DNA from: Imperialibacter sp. EC-SDR9
Lineage (GTDB): Bacteria > Bacteroidota > Bacteroidia > Cytophagales > Cyclobacteriaceae
Direction of reading: 5' to 3'
DNA: 56,209 bases
Assembly: GCF_902498805.1 (NCBI RefSeq)
Contig: NZ_LR701609.1
Location: 1 to 56,209 of the forward strand
Positions 24,272-33,440 of this stretch are shown piece by piece (the stretch's first letter is position 1; each line of letters starts with the position of its first letter). The notes under the pieces are model-generated. The model searched no databases, had not been told where the DNA came from, and worked only from the letters and a program-made list of their open reading frames with translations. Made by a program: the position numbers and the translations under genes.

Positions 24272-25432
24272 TCACCTTTCTTGAAGTGATAAGATTCTGA
24301 CACGCCGGTAAGCCGGATTAAGTGCCAAACCGTACTGAAGTCGAAGAAATTCCCTTATTTGGAGAAGGTTTCCCCTGGGTATTTTGAATTCAAAAAAACC
24401 ATTTAATTCCGTATCATCTATCAGAATAGTGTCGGACATTGATTCCAACTCGTTTATTAAATGAGTGATGTGGGCATTCTTAAGTAAAACATAGTCTTCA
24501 AAAACCGCCCGACTCATACCTCCAGTTGATGTTGCAGTATCTAGCGCATTTTCCACCAACAACAAGGGGTCTTCAAGGCTAACTTCGAAAACTTCTACCT
24601 CCTTATCTTCCCAGGAGGAGGAGATATTCAGTTCATCAAGAATTGCTTCGAACGTGGTGGCTTTGATGTCGATGCCTTTGCTTGCACTCTCAAGGGAAAA
24701 CTGAACATCATAGTTCTGATATTGCCCCAAGGCTGCCGATATCCTTGAACCTGATAAACCTAAAAGTAGTTGGGCTATTTCAACGACCGACTTATTGACG
24801 ATATTGACCTGGCTTTGGTCATATTGAAAACCTGAGCCGCTTTTTTGGTCATCGTTTATCCCCACTTCAATGTTGTAGGCGATTTCCCCCCTTAACTCGC
24901 CAGTATTATAGGTAACGGACTCATCCTCCGTTACATCTGCCTGGTATCGATCTCCAATCAAATAGTCTAACATTCCCTCCGTAATCTTTCCGGGATATCC
25001 GCTCCACACAACTCTTCCTTTCCGATCAATGAGGTATGTCGTAGGATAGCTTTTGACATCAAATTTTTGCGTCAAATGCTCAGTGCTGTCTATCCCAATT
25101 TTGGCATGAATGGTTCTCCTGCTTAAAAAGCGTGACACAGTTTCCGATGACTCAAAGGAAATCGCAACAAACTCAACACCCCTGTCCCGATATTTATCGG
25201 CCAGTTCGTTGAGATGCGGGATGGTATAAATACAAGGCGCACACCTGGTAAACCAAAAGTCGATAACTACTACTTTTCCGTCGAAGTGATCTGATGAAAA
25301 CTGTGATTCACCTATCCATGCGTCCGGCCGAATATCCGGCGCAGGGTAGTTCAGCTGGACGTTATCCTGACCAAAAGCTCTAGCAGACAGGATAAAAGTG
25401 AGTGCCGTAATTATTGCTTTTTTCATCCTCAT
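24272..25432 (-). CDS. Exported TlpA-like thiol-disulfide protein with C-terminal domain
   Basis: Periplasmic protein of 386 residues from the ATG at 25430-25432. Signal peptide MRMKKAII to ARAFG, then an AhpC/TSA-Redoxin domain at about 30-165 with the redox pair Cys64-Ala-Pro-Cys67 and the cis-Pro region YPTTYLID. The rest, about 190-386, is a mixed alpha/beta region I do not recognise. Thioredoxin-like proteins of this type reduce or isomerise disulfides of exported proteins. Its neighbour 64 bp upstream on the same strand is a Cys-rich lipoprotein, a natural candidate client. Confidence 0.82.
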   Translation of the reverse strand: MRMKKAIITALTFILSARAFGQDNVQLNYPAPDIRPDAWIGESQFSSDHFDGKVVVIDFWFTRCAPCIYTIPHLNELADKYRDRGVEFVAISFESSETVSRFLSRRTIHAKIGIDSTEHLTQKFDVKSYPTTYLIDRKGRVVWSGYPGKITEGMLDYLIGDRYQADVTEDESVTYNTGELRGEIAYNIEVGINDDQKSGSGFQYDQSQVNIVNKSVVEIAQLLLGLSGSRISAALGQYQNYDVQFSLESASKGIDIKATTFEAILDELNISSSWEDKEVEVFEVSLEDPLLLVENALDTATSTGGMSRAVFEDYVLLKNAHITHLINELESMSDTILIDDTELNGFFEFKIPRGNLLQIREFLRLQYGLALNPAYRRVRILSLQER

Positions 25433-25496
25433 GTTTTTTTCAATCACTTAAGAGCAGGAGCAGAACTATTGGCTGTCTGCTCCCACATCAATTGCA

Positions 25497-26216
25497 CTAT
25501 TGCTCGTGATTTGTTATTTTATCGCACTTGCAGGTTACTGCACTAGAATCGCAGCACGCATAATAGCCCTCTGAGCAGTCAACGGAACAGCCACCAAGGC
25601 CAAAAGGCTCATCAATTGAACAAGAGGTAGAGCCCTCACCTCCACTCGTACACCCCAAAACCTTCCCATTGGGTGCTGGTTCGACAAGGCTATTTGTCGA
25701 AAATAAGCGAATTGCATCGAACGCTGTAAGTTCGGAAGACATCTTTGTCCTGTCGATTATCCAGTCTCCTTTGAAGGCTGAGAGTCCATACCCCATTCTG
25801 ATGGCTGACTCTTTAACGCCACGCTGCTTTATGTCTTTAAGTACCGCTTGGGAAACTTCGCTATCAACCGACAAAGTAATAAAGTCCCCTGAATTACTTT
25901 GCAACAAAATGACGCCATCCAGTTGTAGCAGGTTTCCGCTAAAAATTGGGTTGTTTGCGAAACTACGATACTCCTCCGAAGCGAGTACGTAAGCTTTGCT
26001 AAAGTGCGTTCTGGACCCGTTATCAAACACTACGATCAGCGTCTCATTGTTGCTCATGCTAAAGACCTCTACATCTACATTGGTAAATAGTTCGCCATCA
26101 TAGGTTCTTGAAAGTTCGTGCATATAGGGTAGACTAATATCTGGGCTATCCAATTGAAAATTTTCGCTACAGCTACCAAAAAGCAAAAAAACAGATAGAT
26201 AAATGATTTTTTTCAT
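25497..26216 (-). CDS. Lipoprotein with cysteine-rich C-terminal tail
   Basis: Protein of 239 residues. The lipobox LFGSC places the lipidated residue at Cys16. The body (about 17-185) is beta-rich and unlike anything I can name. The tail carries eight cysteines at about 189, 199, 210, 214, 221, 222, 229 and 231 among Gly and Ser, ending in a CKC motif, and probably forms up to four disulfides. The region upstream is very AT-rich. The redox-active TlpA-like gene lies immediately downstream in the same orientation and likely in the same transcript. The function is unknown. Confidence 0.7.
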   Translation of the reverse strand: MKKIIYLSVFLLFGSCSENFQLDSPDISLPYMHELSRTYDGELFTNVDVEVFSMSNNETLIVVFDNGSRTHFSKAYVLASEEYRSFANNPIFSGNLLQLDGVILLQSNSGDFITLSVDSEVSQAVLKDIKQRGVKESAIRMGYGLSAFKGDWIIDRTKMSSELTAFDAIRLFSTNSLVEPAPNGKVLGCTSGGEGSTSCSIDEPFGLGGCSVDCSEGYYACCDSSAVTCKCDKITNHEQ

Positions 26217-26367
26217 TTTTTAAATAGTTATAGTTAAACATAATTTGTACAAAAAAAAGAACAGAAAAATAAAATGTCAACAAAAAAATAAAATCTTTGG
26301 TATACACTTACAAATCACACAACTACTTACCTTCCAATAAAAACCTGGAAATACAGGGCTTTATAGC

Positions 26368-26375
26368 TACTTTTG
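26368..26375 (+). promoter_or_regulatory. TAnnTTTG box immediately before pyrD
   Basis: TACTTTTG matches the Bacteroidota -7 consensus exactly and ends 6 bases before the ATG at 26382. No good TTTG box is seen 19-21 bases upstream. If used, transcription would begin at or next to the start codon, giving a leaderless message. Confidence 0.4.
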
Positions 26376-26381
26376 CCTAAT

Positions 26382-27404
26382 ATGTACAAAAACCTCCTCA
26401 AACCTCTCTTTTTCCTCCTTTCCCCCGAAAAAGCGCACTACCTGGCCATGGATTTGCTTTCGCTGGTTTGCAAAATACCTGGTGGAAAGTGGCTACTATC
26501 AACACTCTTTCGCTACAAGCGACCTTCACTGGAAAAAGAAGTGTTTGGCATCAAATTCCCCAATCCTGTGGGCTTGGCAGCGGGATTTGATAAGGATGCC
26601 AAGTGGATCGACAGCCTGGATGCTCTGGGCTTTGGCTTTATTGAAATCGGCACATTGACGCCAAAAGCGCAGGACGGAAACCCGAAACCACGGCTTTTCA
26701 GACTACCCGAAGATGAGTCGCTTATAAACAGAATGGGCTTCAACAACCAGGGAGTGGATGCTGCGGTGGCAAGGCTTCGTCAAAGAAAATCAAAAGTCAT
26801 TGTGGGTGGCAATATTGGCAAAAACAAAGTAACCCCCAATGAGAAAGCTGTCGACGACTACGTGCTCAACTTCCTGAAGCTATTTGATGTGGTCGACTAT
26901 TTCGTAGTGAATGTAAGCTCGCCCAACACGCCCAACCTTCGGGCGCTGCAAGAAAAGGAGCCTTTGAAACAGCTGCTGTCCAGTTTACAAACGGTGAACC
27001 TTTCCAAGCCAGCACCTAAGCCTATCCTCCTGAAAATTGCTCCCGATTTGACCAACAGCCAGCTGGATGACGTAGTGGAAATTGTCACTGAAACCGGCAT
27101 TGCTGGCATTATTGCCACCAACACCACTATCAGCAGAAATGGCCTTGTTACTGACAAGCAAGAGGTAGAACAAATTGGCGCCGGTGGTCTCAGTGGAAAG
27201 ATTCTGAAATCAAGATCAACCGAAGTCATTCGCTACCTGCACGAAAAGACCGGAGGAAGCATCCCCATTATTGGGGTGGGTGGCATCTCTACAGCGGCCG
27301 ATGCGAAGGAGAAACTTGATGCTGGCGCCTCCCTGGTGCAGGTGTACTCAGGCTTTATTTACGAGGGACCAGCCATTGTGAAGAACATTCTCAAGGAGCT
27401 TTGA
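26382..27404 (+). CDS. pyrD: Dihydroorotate dehydrogenase (quinone)
   Basis: Class 2 membrane-associated enzyme of 340 residues oxidising dihydroorotate in pyrimidine synthesis, with menaquinone as the likely acceptor. The N-terminal helical extension (about 1-45) that marks class 2 is present. FMN-binding AAGFDKDA, the [11 protein letters not shown] motif with the catalytic Ser, and GVGGI near the C-terminus follow. ATG 26382 is favoured over an upstream TTG at 26373. Single gene. Confidence 0.95.
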   Translation: MYKNLLKPLFFLLSPEKAHYLAMDLLSLVCKIPGGKWLLSTLFRYKRPSLEKEVFGIKFPNPVGLAAGFDKDAKWIDSLDALGFGFIEIGTLTPKAQDGNPKPRLFRLPEDESLINRMGFNNQGVDAAVARLRQRKSKVIVGGNIGKNKVTPNEKAVDDYVLNFLKLFDVVDYFVVNVSSPNTPNLRALQEKEPLKQLLSSLQTVNLSKPAPKPILLKIAPDLTNSQLDDVVEIVTETGIAGIIATNTTISRNGLVTDKQEVEQIGAGGLSGKILKSRSTEVIRYLHEKTGGSIPIIGVGGISTAADAKEKLDAGASLVQVYSGFIYEGPAIVKNILKEL

Positions 27405-27475
27405 TCCTGCCAAAGCTATCAGCATAAAGCATACAGCGGCTTCAACGGAGACCACAAGAAACTCCTGTGTCTTTC

Positions 27476-27507
27476 GTTGAATTGCTGAAGAGGTATCACT
27501 ATTTTTG
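27476..27507 (+). promoter_or_regulatory. Bacteroidota-type promoter of ftsK
   Basis: GTTG at 27476-27479 and TATTTTTG at 27500-27507 are separated by 20 bases. The second box is a perfect TAnnTTTG match and the first differs from TTTG by one base. The start codon lies 34 bases past the second box. Confidence 0.5.
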
Positions 27508-27541
27508 AGGCTTATTCATACATCCTGGGAGAACCTCCTAC

Positions 27542-30010
27542 ATGGCAAAAAACACTTTCAAAACAAATAATTACAAAAAAGAAGAACCAAAGAAGGAGAG
27601 CACGCCCCTTCCCAATTTTTTCAAGGACAAAAGAACCCACCTCGTTTTCGGCTTCTTTTTGCTCATTCTTTCCATCTTCCTATTTGTGTCATTTTTCTCC
27701 TACTTGTTTTCGGGTAAGGCCGACCAAAGTGTGGTGGAGTCATTCATGGATACGGGAATAAGGGCTTCGGGGTCGGAAATCAAAAACTGGCTTGGGCTCC
27801 TCGGTGCCGTCACTTCACATTTCTTTATTTTCAAGTGGTTTGGTATTGCGTGCCTGCTGGTTCCCCCGTTTCTATTCATCGTTGGGTTCAAAATACTGTT
27901 TGGCAAATACCTGCTCCCACCCTTTCGGGTGCTTTCGTTTTCTTTGTTCTTCATCTTTTGGACAAGCCTCCTGCTGGGCTTCTTTTTGCTTTCCAGTAAT
28001 GAGATTTCGGAATACGGATTCCTTAGTGGAGGCATCGGCTACGAGCTGGCCCTGATTTTTAACGAATTCATGGGCTGGGGCACCTTCTTGTTCCTGGTGT
28101 TCGCATTTCTGGCTTTCAATATCTATTTCTTCAACATCACTAAACTTTTTACTGAAACAGTTCCTGCTCCGGTAGTCAAAAATGAGGCTGGGGAGGGAGA
28201 ATTTACGGAAGAAACAGAAGAAGTTTCCGACGAAGAAGAACTCGAAAGCTGGACTGTGAGCGGGAAAGAAAACGAAGAGCCGATAGAACTAGCCCTTGAC
28301 AAGGAGCCACCCGTAAAAGAAAAAAGCACCGGCAATGTGCCGCTGGAGCTACTCAATGAGGAAGATCTGGAGGCAGAGCAGGAAGTAGACAAAGCCCTCA
28401 AAAAAATCCTCAGCACATCGCCCAAGCCCTCAGTGTCTGAAGACGTAGCCCTTGAGGTGGAGGAAGTCGAGGAAGAGGTTGTGGACGGAAAGCTGGCCAA
28501 CTACGACCCCACTCTTGACCTGCCGAAATATAAGTATCCTACGCCTGAGTTGCTGAACGACTACCCCGACAACAAGGTAAAAGTGACGAAAGAAGAGCTG
28601 GAGGCCAACAAGGATAAGATTGTAGAGACCCTTACCAACTTCAAAATTGGCATTTCCAGCATTAAGGCAACCATCGGCCCTACTGTTACGCTCTATGAAA
28701 TAGTGCCGGACGCTGGGGTGAAGATTTCTAAGATCAAGAACCTCGAAGATGATATTGCCCTAAGCCTGGCTGCTCTGGGGATACGGATTATTGCCCCCAT
28801 TCCGGGAAGAGGAACCATAGGCATTGAAGTGCCTAACAAGAACCGGGAAATGGTGGACATGAAGTCGGTGATCATGACGGAGAAGTTCATGAAAAGCGAC
28901 AAAGAACTGCCCGTGGTTTTGGGTAAAACAATCTCCAACGAGGTCTTCGTTCTTGACCTGGCCAAAATGCCCCACATGCTGATGGCAGGTGCCACCGGAC
29001 AGGGAAAGTCAGTGGGTATCAACGTACTGCTCACCTCTCTGATCTACAAAAAGCATCCTTCTCAGCTCAAGTTTGTGCTGGTCGATCCGAAAAAGGTAGA
29101 ACTAACACTATTCAACACCATCGAGCGGCACTTTTTAGCGAAACTACCCAACAGTGAAGAAGCCATCATCACCGACACCAAGAAAGTGATATTCACGCTG
29201 AACTCTCTGTGTATTGAGATGGATCAGCGCTACGATTTGCTGAAAGATGCGGCTTGCCGGAACATCAAAGAATACAACGGAAAGTTCGTCAACCGAAAAC
29301 TGCTTCCAACCAAAGGGCACCGGTTCCTCCCCTACATCGTAGTGGTGATTGACGAATTAGCCGACCTGATGATGACAGCCGGCAAGGAAATAGAAACACC
29401 CATTGCACGACTTGCGCAGCTAGCCAGGGCCATAGGCATTCACCTGGTGGTCGCCACACAGCGCCCCTCTGTGAACGTCATCACGGGTGTAATCAAAGCG
29501 AACTTCCCGGCAAGGCTTTCATTCAGGGTAGCCTCCAAGATCGACTCACGCACCATTCTCGACGCTGGCGGCGCCGATCAGTTGGTGGGCATGGGTGATA
29601 TGCTGCTGTCTACAGGAAGCGACATCATTAGACTGCAATGCGCCTTTGTTGACACGCCAGAGGTAGAAAGGGTGTGCGAATTCATTGCAGCTCAAAGGGG
29701 TTATGACACGGCCTACATCCTTCCGGAATTTGACGGAGATGAGGGCGGCGAAAGCGGAGTTGGTGAAGTAGATCTATCCGACCGGGATGCGTTATTTGAC
29801 GAGGCAGCCAAGCTTATCGTTATGCATCAGCAGGGCAGCACTTCGCTGATCCAGAGAAAAATGAAACTCGGCTACAACAGGGCGGGAAGACTCATCGACC
29901 AGCTGGAAGCAGCCGGAATAGTAGGGCCATTTGAGGGCAGCAAGGCGAGAGAAGTGCTGGTGAAAGACGAAATGGAGCTGGAATTTATCCTTAAAGGGCT
30001 TGATAATTAA
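27542..30010 (+). CDS. ftsK: DNA translocase FtsK
   Basis: Septal DNA pump of 822 residues that segregates chromosome ends and activates Xer recombination at dif. Four membrane helices lie within about 30-200, an acidic Glu-rich linker at about 215-320, then the RecA-like motor with Walker A GATGQGKS near 484-491 and Walker B VVVIDELADLMM near 600. The C-terminal gamma winged helix (about 750-815, GYNRAGRLIDQLEAAGIVG) is complete, so it can read KOPS-type signals. Followed by lolA on the same strand, an arrangement frequent in Bacteroidota. Confidence 0.96.
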   Translation: MAKNTFKTNNYKKEEPKKESTPLPNFFKDKRTHLVFGFFLLILSIFLFVSFFSYLFSGKADQSVVESFMDTGIRASGSEIKNWLGLLGAVTSHFFIFKWFGIACLLVPPFLFIVGFKILFGKYLLPPFRVLSFSLFFIFWTSLLLGFFLLSSNEISEYGFLSGGIGYELALIFNEFMGWGTFLFLVFAFLAFNIYFFNITKLFTETVPAPVVKNEAGEGEFTEETEEVSDEEELESWTVSGKENEEPIELALDKEPPVKEKSTGNVPLELLNEEDLEAEQEVDKALKKILSTSPKPSVSEDVALEVEEVEEEVVDGKLANYDPTLDLPKYKYPTPELLNDYPDNKVKVTKEELEANKDKIVETLTNFKIGISSIKATIGPTVTLYEIVPDAGVKISKIKNLEDDIALSLAALGIRIIAPIPGRGTIGIEVPNKNREMVDMKSVIMTEKFMKSDKELPVVLGKTISNEVFVLDLAKMPHMLMAGATGQGKSVGINVLLTSLIYKKHPSQLKFVLVDPKKVELTLFNTIERHFLAKLPNSEEAIITDTKKVIFTLNSLCIEMDQRYDLLKDAACRNIKEYNGKFVNRKLLPTKGHRFLPYIVVVIDELADLMMTAGKEIETPIARLAQLARAIGIHLVVATQRPSVNVITGVIKANFPARLSFRVASKIDSRTILDAGGADQLVGMGDMLLSTGSDIIRLQCAFVDTPEVERVCEFIAAQRGYDTAYILPEFDGDEGGESGVGEVDLSDRDALFDEAAKLIVMHQQGSTSLIQRKMKLGYNRAGRLIDQLEAAGIVGPFEGSKAREVLVKDEMELEFILKGLDN

Positions 30011-30140
30011 ACTTGGCACCAAACTTGGACAACAGGTACCTGACGTCCACAATCTGAAGCATTCAAACTTTATTGAGAGATTGGTGAGATAAAAGGTGTA
30101 GTTTTACAAGTTGAAAATGATAGTTTTTAAAAAAGAAGCA

Positions 30141-30779
30141 ATGACATTAAAAGGAGTATTGAGTTTATTAGCATTAGTATTGACCACTTTTGTTTACGCA
30201 CAGCAAGACCCGGCTGCAAGAGAAGTGCTTGACGCCATGAGCAATAAATACCGCAAAGTGCCAGCGTTCACAGCCGATTTTACTTACACACTTGAGAATC
30301 CGCAGGAAGGTCTCAATGAACAATTTGCAGGGAAAATTACGGTAAAGGGAGCAAAGTTTAAGCTCGAGCTCGAAGGGCAGGAAATCATCAATGATGGCGA
30401 AACAGTTTGGACTTACCTTGGCGAAGTCAATGAGGTGACGATCAACACCTACAGCCCTGATGATGCTGAGATTAACCTGAACAATATCTTTGACTTGTAT
30501 AAAACAGGTTACAAATACATGATGGTGGATGATATGACCACTGCTACCAAAAAGACGGTGGACTTGGTTCCCGATGACAAAAACCTGAACTACTTTAAGA
30601 TAAGGATGGACATTACAAGCGCAGGAAACAACCTGAACAGCTTTAAGATCTTCGACAAATCGGGTAACAGATACACTTACGCAATCACGAAATTTACTGA
30701 GCAGCCAACACTTAGCGACAAAGTGTTTGTGTTTGACATAGCTGCCCACAAAGGTGTAGAGGTGATTGACTTTCGTTAG
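30141..30779 (+). CDS. lolA: Outer-membrane lipoprotein carrier protein LolA
   Basis: Periplasmic chaperone of about 212 residues that shuttles lipoproteins from LolCDE to the outer membrane. ATG 30141 puts the signal peptide (LKGVLSLLALVL to VYA) at the N-terminus; an upstream ATG at 30111 would add ten residues. The mature part has the LolA pattern AFTADFTYTLENPQ, a hydrophobic-pocket beta sheet with GQEIINDGETVWTY, and the strand pattern up to EVIDFR. No LolB is expected in this phylum. It is closed by a strong terminator. Confidence 0.88.
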   Translation: MTLKGVLSLLALVLTTFVYAQQDPAAREVLDAMSNKYRKVPAFTADFTYTLENPQEGLNEQFAGKITVKGAKFKLELEGQEIINDGETVWTYLGEVNEVTINTYSPDDAEINLNNIFDLYKTGYKYMMVDDMTTATKKTVDLVPDDKNLNYFKIRMDITSAGNNLNSFKIFDKSGNRYTYAITKFTEQPTLSDKVFVFDIAAHKGVEVIDFR

Positions 30780-30801
30780 TCATCCTGCTTCTAAAGAACA
30801 T

Positions 30802-30845
30802 AAAAAAGAAGGCCATCGGAACATCGATGGCCTTCTTTTTTATGT
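30802..30845. terminator. Bidirectional terminator between lolA and the DUF6588 gene
   Basis: AAAAAAGAAGGCCATCG (30802-30818) pairs perfectly with 30825-30841 around a six-base loop. A tracts on one side and T tracts on the other make it effective for both convergent genes. Confidence 0.88.
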
Positions 30846-30858
30846 GATTCTGTTTGAA

Positions 30859-31920
30859 TTACCTCACGCTGAATCCAACGCCAGCAGTAATTGTATTGTA
30901 CTTCTGCACGGTATAATCACCATGTAGGGTGAGGATAGCCAATTTCAAACGAAGTCCGATGGTGGCTCTTGCTCCTCCTGACTTGAACATCAAGTCGACA
31001 GGATCCTGCAATTCGATATCCGCAGAAGCACCGTTTGAAGCTTCAGCTTCGATTGTGTAAGTACCCAACATTTTCAAGTTCGACTTAATCGAATTGGCAC
31101 CAAACCCGCCGTATACGGTAAGGATGGATAGCTTTTTGGATACAAGTATCTGATAAGTCAGCGAGCTCACGGAAATCTCTCCGGTTCCATCATCAGTGAT
31201 TTCAGAACCAGCAAAACTGTTTTCAGCACTTAGCTTTGTGTAGCCAATAAGTACCGAGGCATCGAACGGGAGCACTTTCATTCCAGGAATCCATTGTTTG
31301 AAGTCGTGCATGACGCCAATACCGAATAGGCTAATAGAAAAATCCTCTGAAGCAATGGTTGGCATCAACCTCAGTTTCAAATCAGTGCCTTTCGGCAAGC
31401 CTATGCCCAATTGTGCTACAGGCGTTGGTACATAAGGAAACCCAAACCCTGAAGGTAGCTCAACAGCGCTATTTACCGTATAGGTCTGTCCCTGGTATTC
31501 TCTTTGATAACTTAACTGTAATTCTGATTCAGTGTCTCCTGGCCCGAAAAGTGTTTCCACATCGGCAGTGCTTTGGGCAGCGCCGCCATTTTGACTCACG
31601 CCAGAAATTGAACTGTAGTCGGATGCATTGAACTTAAAAACCTGTCCCTCTTGCGGAACTGAGGCCAAATTCACGGAAACGGTCAAATCAAAGCCCGGAA
31701 ATTTGTGAGGAGCAGCAGTGTTGTACCATCCATTGGCCATCCCTACGCCAAAGCCAGTAAAAAAAGGCCCCACGTAGTTTTCCAGCAATTTTTCGGCATC
31801 GTCACCTTGCGCTTTCAACACTTCAGAGAAATCCTGACCTCTTGACTCCTTTGAAGAAAGAACAACAATAAAAAGGGCTAACCCGAGACAACTAAAAACT
31901 TTTGTAAAAACAGACTTCAT
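30859..31920 (-). CDS. DUF6588 family exported protein
   Basis: Protein of 353 residues with a signal peptide (SCLGLALFIVVLSSKESRGQ). The mature part fits the DUF6588 family as I know it from Bacteroidota: an early ENYVGPFFTGFGVGMANGWYN, then Gly-rich beta strands including GIGLPKGTDLKLR and SVLIGYTKL, ending with a barrel-like aromatic strand. A porin-like outer-membrane barrel is likely, but the substrate is unknown. TTTG followed 19 bases later by TAAATCGT on the minus strand may be a weak promoter. Confidence 0.75.
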   Translation of the reverse strand: MKSVFTKVFSCLGLALFIVVLSSKESRGQDFSEVLKAQGDDAEKLLENYVGPFFTGFGVGMANGWYNTAAPHKFPGFDLTVSVNLASVPQEGQVFKFNASDYSSISGVSQNGGAAQSTADVETLFGPGDTESELQLSYQREYQGQTYTVNSAVELPSGFGFPYVPTPVAQLGIGLPKGTDLKLRLMPTIASEDFSISLFGIGVMHDFKQWIPGMKVLPFDASVLIGYTKLSAENSFAGSEITDDGTGEISVSSLTYQILVSKKLSILTVYGGFGANSIKSNLKMLGTYTIEAEASNGASADIELQDPVDLMFKSGGARATIGLRLKLAILTLHGDYTVQKYNTITAGVGFSVR

Positions 31921-32188
31921 ACGTTATACGATTTAGATTGGTTCATTATTTAGTCAAACCTATTAAAATGTAATTTTAATCAATTCATCTCAAGATTTAT
32001 CAAAATGTTCTCAAAATTGACTTTTTCGAGCGTTGGCATCAATCCCCTAAAGTGGGTATTTATTTTGCATAGCTCCCCGTTGACTTAAAAGGGAGCACAC
32101 AAAGTCCGCCCAAAAGCGTCAGCCAGCATTCCCTGCGAAGAAGCGAAGTTGGTCAGCATGGTGGTGCGTTTTTTACTTAATTTGCGGC
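31921..32188. other. Divergent promoter region of DUF6588 and waaA
   Basis: This AT-rich gap separates divergently transcribed genes. No perfect promoter pair or hairpin stands out on the waaA side. I see nothing else in it. Confidence 0.35.
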
Positions 32189-33439
32189 ATGATCTACTTT
32201 CTTTATAAAGCAGGGGCCTGGATATACTTTGCATTGATAAGAATTGTTGCTGTTGTGAACCCGAAAGCCGCCCTTTTTTATAAGGGGAGAAAGAACCTGT
32301 TTCGTAACCTTGAGGACAATTTACCTTCGAGCAGCGAACCACTTGTTTGGTTTCATGCCGCCTCACTGGGAGAGTTTGAGCAGGGAAGGCCCGTGATCGA
32401 AGAACTCAAAAGAAGGCTGCCAAACGTGAGAATTCTGCTCACTTTCTTTTCTCCATCGGGCTTTGAGGTGAGAAAAGGGTATGCGATGGTCGATTATATC
32501 TGCTATCTGCCCATTGAGTCTGCAGAAAACGTTAAACGGTTCTATGATCTCACCAATCCAAAGCTGGCTGTGTTTGTTAAGTACGAGTTTTGGAAGGAAT
32601 ACATAGACCAGGCACACAGCCGAAACATCCCACTGCTCTCCATTTCGTCTATTTTTTGGGAAGCCCAGATTTACTTCAAAAGCTATGGCAAGTTTCTTAA
32701 AGAGTCGCTCTATTATTTCGATCACTTTTTTGTGCAAAATGAAACGAGCAAGCGACTACTTGAAAGCATCAATATTGACAGAATAACAGTTGCTGGTGAC
32801 ACCAGATTTGACAGAGTAACCACCATAAGGCAACAAGCAAAGGACATTGAGATAGCCAGGGTATTTAAAGATGATGAGTTGGTCATTGTGCTCGGAAGTG
32901 TGTGGGAGAGTGACATGAAAGTACTCTTTCCGGCGCTCAACGCTCTGGGTAAAAAAGTCAAAGTCATTATTGCTCCTCATCAAATTGAGCCGGGTTTTCT
33001 GACTAAAATTGAAATGAAGTTCAATCACTCATCCGTCCGTTTTTCGAAAGCAACCGCTGAAAACGCCGCTAACTACCGACTGCTCTTGATCGATAATATT
33101 GGCATGCTATCATCTCTTTATGGCTACGGGGAAATCGCCTTTGTGGGTGGTGGCTTTCGGGGAGGGCTTCACAACACCCTGGAGCCAGCAGCCTTTGGCA
33201 TTCCAGTGCTGTGGGGCGACAGCGAAACAAATGCAAGATTTGCGGAAATCGCAGGCCTTGTCGACTCTGGAGGAGGGCTGCCAATAGGCAGCTCTACCGA
33301 TGCTGCAAAGGTACTGGCCGATCTGGTGGAAAACGCAGAAACTAGGAAGGCGAAGGGTAAGGCAGCCGGAGACTACGTCCAAAGTAAAACAGGAGCCACC
33401 GACACCATAGTTGAGTACCTGACCAAACAACTTAAGTAG
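32189..33439 (+). CDS. waaA: 3-deoxy-D-manno-octulosonic acid transferase
   Basis: GT30 enzyme of 416 residues that adds Kdo to lipid A precursor. The N-terminal membrane anchor (IYFLYKAGAWIYFALIRI) is followed by the RKNLF stretch and WFHAASLGEFEQGRPVIE, a strong family signature with the catalytic Glu. The C-terminal GT-B lobe has GSVWESD and FVGGGFRGGLHNTLEPAAFG. One base separates its stop from the rsgA ATG, so the two are coupled. Confidence 0.94.
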   Translation: MIYFLYKAGAWIYFALIRIVAVVNPKAALFYKGRKNLFRNLEDNLPSSSEPLVWFHAASLGEFEQGRPVIEELKRRLPNVRILLTFFSPSGFEVRKGYAMVDYICYLPIESAENVKRFYDLTNPKLAVFVKYEFWKEYIDQAHSRNIPLLSISSIFWEAQIYFKSYGKFLKESLYYFDHFFVQNETSKRLLESINIDRITVAGDTRFDRVTTIRQQAKDIEIARVFKDDELVIVLGSVWESDMKVLFPALNALGKKVKVIIAPHQIEPGFLTKIEMKFNHSSVRFSKATAENAANYRLLLIDNIGMLSSLYGYGEIAFVGGGFRGGLHNTLEPAAFGIPVLWGDSETNARFAEIAGLVDSGGGLPIGSSTDAAKVLADLVENAETRKAKGKAAGDYVQSKTGATDTIVEYLTKQLK

Positions 33440-33440
33440 C

